Below, in pieces: positions 4,745-6,976 of a DNA stretch of 6,976 nucleotides. The position numbers and the translations under genes are program-made. The DNA lies in the NCBI GenBank assembly GCA_023488925.1, contig JAMDDA010000095.1:1-6976 (forward strand). The letters run 5' to 3'. Source of the stretch: Actinomycetota bacterium. Lineage in GTDB: Bacteria; Actinomycetota; Thermoleophilia; RBG-16-64-13. Position 1 is the stretch's first letter. Each line of letters starts with the position of its first letter. The notes beneath the pieces were generated by a model, which made no database searches, was not told the DNA's origin, and saw only the letters and a program-made list of their open reading frames with translations.

Positions 4745-6003
4745 GCCTCCACCCCCCCTTGCCGGCCACGCAGGCCCTGCGCGCCGGGCAACGCAGCCAA
4801 GGCGGCCGCCATGCGCAGGGCTTCCTCGTACACCGGGTCGGGACCCAGAAGATCGAGCTCCTCGGAGAGGAGCCGGTCCTCCGGCCGGGGCGACACGTCC
4901 ACCGTGCGTACCAGCTCTTCCGCGCCGCCCTGCCCTCGACGCACCCGGGCCGCGCACACACACGCCTCGCCCATCCGCGCCACGGAGAGCACGGTCGGGG
5001 CGGAGGCTCCCCCGGTCGGACCGACGTACAGGTGCACGCCCACCAGACCACCCGGCACCCCGCAGGGCGTCTCCCGGGGTGCCAGCAGTACCTCTATCTC
5101 GCCGGCCTCGGCAGTTGCCCCCCGGGCGAACCGGACGCGCAGGGCCTGGTCGTCGCCTTGTCCGGCGTCACCGACCGGCCTCCAGCCCAGACGCGAGGCC
5201 AGCCACCCCACGAGTAAGAGGGCCCGGGCGGCGGCCGGCTCGAGGGCCCGGCGGGGGCTGGCGTAGGTGTCCTCACTGCCGTACTCCACCAGTACACGCT
5301 CGATCCGGGGGAGCCAGACTCGCCGCGAGGGATCTTCGAAGAGGTCGGCGGTAACCTCGCGCCAGGGCGTAAGGCGCGCCCAGTTGAGATCATCGAGCGC
5401 GAAGTTGCGGGAGCGGTCGGCCGCCACTCCGGCCAAAGCCACCAATCCGCCCAGAGGATCACGGAAACCGGCACTGTCGACCAGCACCATATCCGAAACC
5501 TCGCCCAGTTGGCGGAAGATGTGCCCGTCCAGCACGGGCTCCCCCGGCCACCAGAGAACCGTGGGCAGTTCCGGGACCAGCAGCCGCATGGCGGCCGTGT
5601 GCAACAAACCGACGGCCTCTCCGCGCGCCGGCACGGTCACCTGCTCCCAACAGACGTGGCGCCCGCCCTCCCGGGTCCGGTAACACGCGGCCGACACCCA
5701 GGCTTCGACCAACTCGGCACCGGCCTGCCCCGGGCCGGCATCCAGCAGAACGATGGCACGGCCCGGATGGCGCTGCGCGAGGCGGGCCACCACGGCCGAT
5801 ATTCGGTCAGCCATGTCCTCCCCGCCGGCGTAAGCGACAAAGTTGAACTCGCGCAGGCGCAGGACCCCCTCCTCCCCCTGACGCCGGGCTTCGTCGCCGG
5901 CCGCGTGCCACAACTCCTGCAGCTCCTGCTCGGCCCGGCCCAGGTCGACCTTGCGCGAGCTCCCCAAGGTGAAAACCAGTTCTTCGTCGGCGATGGCACC
6001 CAT
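4738..6003 (-). CDS. opcA: Glucose-6-phosphate dehydrogenase assembly/activator protein OpcA
   Basis: Encodes 421 residues, somewhat longer than many OpcA proteins. OpcA associates with glucose-6-phosphate dehydrogenase and is required for its full activity or assembly, best known in cyanobacteria and actinobacteria. Recognisable segments are [13 protein letters not shown] (50-62), [11 protein letters not shown] (78-88), [11 protein letters not shown] (146-156), DSAGFRDP (176-183), [18 protein letters not shown] (205-222) and the C-terminal [16 protein letters not shown] (381-396). The ATG at 6003 has GGGGAGG 5 nt upstream; the frame stays open further upstream but only antisense to itself within the end of zwf. 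It follows zwf after 34 bp and overlaps pyrR, making a zwf-opcA-pyrR transcription unit. The C-terminal tail (about 397-421) is Ala- and Gly-rich and ends in the overlap with pyrR. Confidence 0.92.
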   Translation of the reverse strand: MGAIADEELVFTLGSSRKVDLGRAEQELQELWHAAGDEARRQGEEGVLRLREFNFVAYAGGEDMADRISAVVARLAQRHPGRAIVLLDAGPGQAGAELVEAWVSAACYRTREGGRHVCWEQVTVPARGEAVGLLHTAAMRLLVPELPTVLWWPGEPVLDGHIFRQLGEVSDMVLVDSAGFRDPLGGLVALAGVAADRSRNFALDDLNWARLTPWREVTADLFEDPSRRVWLPRIERVLVEYGSEDTYASPRRALEPAAARALLLVGWLASRLGWRPVGDAGQGDDQALRVRFARGATAEAGEIEVLLAPRETPCGVPGGLVGVHLYVGPTGGASAPTVLSVARMGEACVCAARVRRGQGGAEELVRTVDVSPRPEDRLLSEELDLLGPDPVYEEALRMAAALAALPGAQGLRGRQGGVEAC

Positions 6004-6037
6004 ATCCGCCTCCCCGGGAGGGCTCACCCCCGCCCCC

Positions 6038-6976
6038 TCACAGCCGCCGCCACTGGCGACCGTCCCGGTCGACCAGTTGCTCCGCTCCGGGCGGGCCCCA
6101 GCCGCCCGACTCGTACGGCTCGGGCGGTGGATACCCGGGACTGCGCCAGCGCTCGACGATGCCGTCGATGAAGGTCCAGGCCGCTTCCACCCCGTCGTCA
6201 CGGGTGAAGAGCGTGGAGTCCCCCAGCATGCAGTCGAGGAGGAGGCGCTCGTAGGCGTCGGCGGTCCGCACTCCGAAAGAGGTGCCGTAGCTGAAGTCCA
6301 TGTTCACTTGGTGCACGTGCACCACCGGGCCGGGCACCTTGGAACCGAACTTCAAGGTGATGCCTTCGTTCGGCTGGATGTGCATGGCCAGCACGTTGGG
6401 CTCGAGCTCCGCGGCCGCCTCTGCCCCGAACAGCAAGAGGGGAGGCCGTTTGAACTGGATGGCCACCTCGGTGGCACGCTTGGCCAGCCGCTTGCCCGTG
6501 CGTAGATAGAAGGGCACATCGGCCCAACGCCAACTGTCCACGAAGACCCGCATGGCCACGAAGGTCTCGGTGCGGGAGGCGGGAGCCACCCCTTTCTCCT
6601 CGCGGTAGCCGGGCACCCGCTGGCCGCCGGAAAGCCCGGCCACGTACTGCCCCCGCACGACGTCGGCGTCGACCTGCCCGCCCACAAGCGGGCGCAGGCT
6701 GCGCAAGACCTTGACCTTCTCGTCGCGCACCGGCCCCGCCCCGAAGGCCGTCGGAGGTTCCATGGCCACCAGGGCCAGCAGCTGCAGCATGTGGTTCTGG
6801 ATGATATCCCGCAAGGCCCCGGCTTCCTCGTAGTAGGCACCCCGGCCCTCCACTCCGAGATCCTCGGCGACGGTGATTTGCACGTGGTCCACGAACTGGC
6901 GGTTCCAAACCGGCTCGAAGATGGCGTTGGCCAGCCGGAAGACCAGGATGTTCTGCACCGTCTCCTTGCCCAGGTA
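6038..6976 (-). CDS. zwf: Glucose-6-phosphate 1-dehydrogenase, C-terminal 312 residues (runs off right edge)
   Basis: The frame is open to the last base of the window; about 190 N-terminal residues, including the NADP-binding Rossmann part, lie outside. The enzyme oxidises glucose 6-phosphate to 6-phosphogluconolactone with reduction of NADP+, the entry to the oxidative pentose phosphate pathway. The fragment begins with YLGKET, the end of the DHYLGKE active-site motif, and continues with [18 protein letters not shown] and [10 protein letters not shown]. Further family marks are [20 protein letters not shown], the [11 protein letters not shown] segment, [18 protein letters not shown] [17 protein letters not shown], and [26 protein letters not shown]. 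The end, [25 protein letters not shown], is typical of actinobacterial-type Zwf. It is the first visible gene of the run that includes opcA and pyrR; its promoter is outside. Confidence 0.97.
   Translation of the reverse strand, partial: YLGKETVQNILVFRLANAIFEPVWNRQFVDHVQITVAEDLGVEGRGAYYEEAGALRDIIQNHMLQLLALVAMEPPTAFGAGPVRDEKVKVLRSLRPLVGGQVDADVVRGQYVAGLSGGQRVPGYREEKGVAPASRTETFVAMRVFVDSWRWADVPFYLRTGKRLAKRATEVAIQFKRPPLLLFGAEAAAELEPNVLAMHIQPNEGITLKFGSKVPGPVVHVHQVNMDFSYGTSFGVRTADAYERLLLDCMLGDSTLFTRDDGVEAAWTFIDGIVERWRSPGYPPPEPYESGGWGPPGAEQLVDRDGRQWRRL

Noticed and set aside
4738..4800. A third PyrR hairpin in front of pyrR
   Set aside because: Neither the GUC/GAC stem with CNGNGA loop nor the CCUUU/AAAGG arms occur here; the region is the coding end of opcA.
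4745..4963. 73-codon N-terminal extension of pyrR from an ATG at 4963
   Set aside because: It lies entirely inside opcA, reads as a Gly- and Arg-rich shadow and would make PyrR far longer than its family.
3395..5266. 623-codon plus-strand open frame
   Set aside because: It runs in a shifted frame through the Trp-rich gene and antisense through pyrR and opcA, and its product is low-complexity Pro, Arg, Ser and Thr as expected from GC-rich shadow frames.

Overview
The window is very GC-rich and densely packed. Six of its eight genes lie on the minus strand. It looks like chromosome of a high-GC bacterium, most likely an actinomycete or another high-GC Gram-positive lineage. Supporting signs are an opcA gene next to zwf, a DtxR/IdeR-type iron box, -10 elements of the TANNNT kind, and PyrR elements that overlap ribosome binding sites, as known for Mycobacterium smegmatis. 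The lineage is an inference; nothing here fixes the genus. There are no tRNA or rRNA genes, CRISPR arrays or insertion sequences.

Layout from left to right: (1) the 5' part of pyrC (dihydroorotase), minus strand, running off the left edge, with its promoter and a PyrR-binding hairpin; (2) a divergent small gene for a zinc-ribbon protein; (3) a convergent intergenic stretch with a 12-bp perfect hairpin and a short tandem repeat; (4) an FTR1/EfeU-type iron permease gene, minus strand, whose promoter is overlapped by an iron box; (5) pyrB (aspartate carbamoyltransferase), minus strand, with its own promoter and a second, nearly identical PyrR hairpin; (6) a 36-bp imperfect direct repeat followed by a plus-strand orphan gene for a Trp-rich protein; (7) a minus-strand run zwf (partial) - opcA - pyrR, in which pyrR overlaps the end of opcA.

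The most interesting theme is a dispersed pyrimidine regulon. pyrB and pyrC, often neighbours in one operon behind pyrR, each have a private promoter whose predicted transcript begins at the foot of a 30-nt PyrR hairpin. The 3' arm of that hairpin carries the Shine-Dalgarno sequence. The leaders (about 38-40 nt) are too short for a terminator/antiterminator switch, so repression at translation initiation is the natural reading. The regulator, PyrR, is encoded about 0.85 kb upstream of the pyrB start codon but in the oxidative pentose phosphate cluster (zwf, opcA), with no PyrR hairpin in front of it. That pathway feeds ribose 5-phosphate, hence PRPP, which PyrR senses and pyrimidine synthesis consumes.
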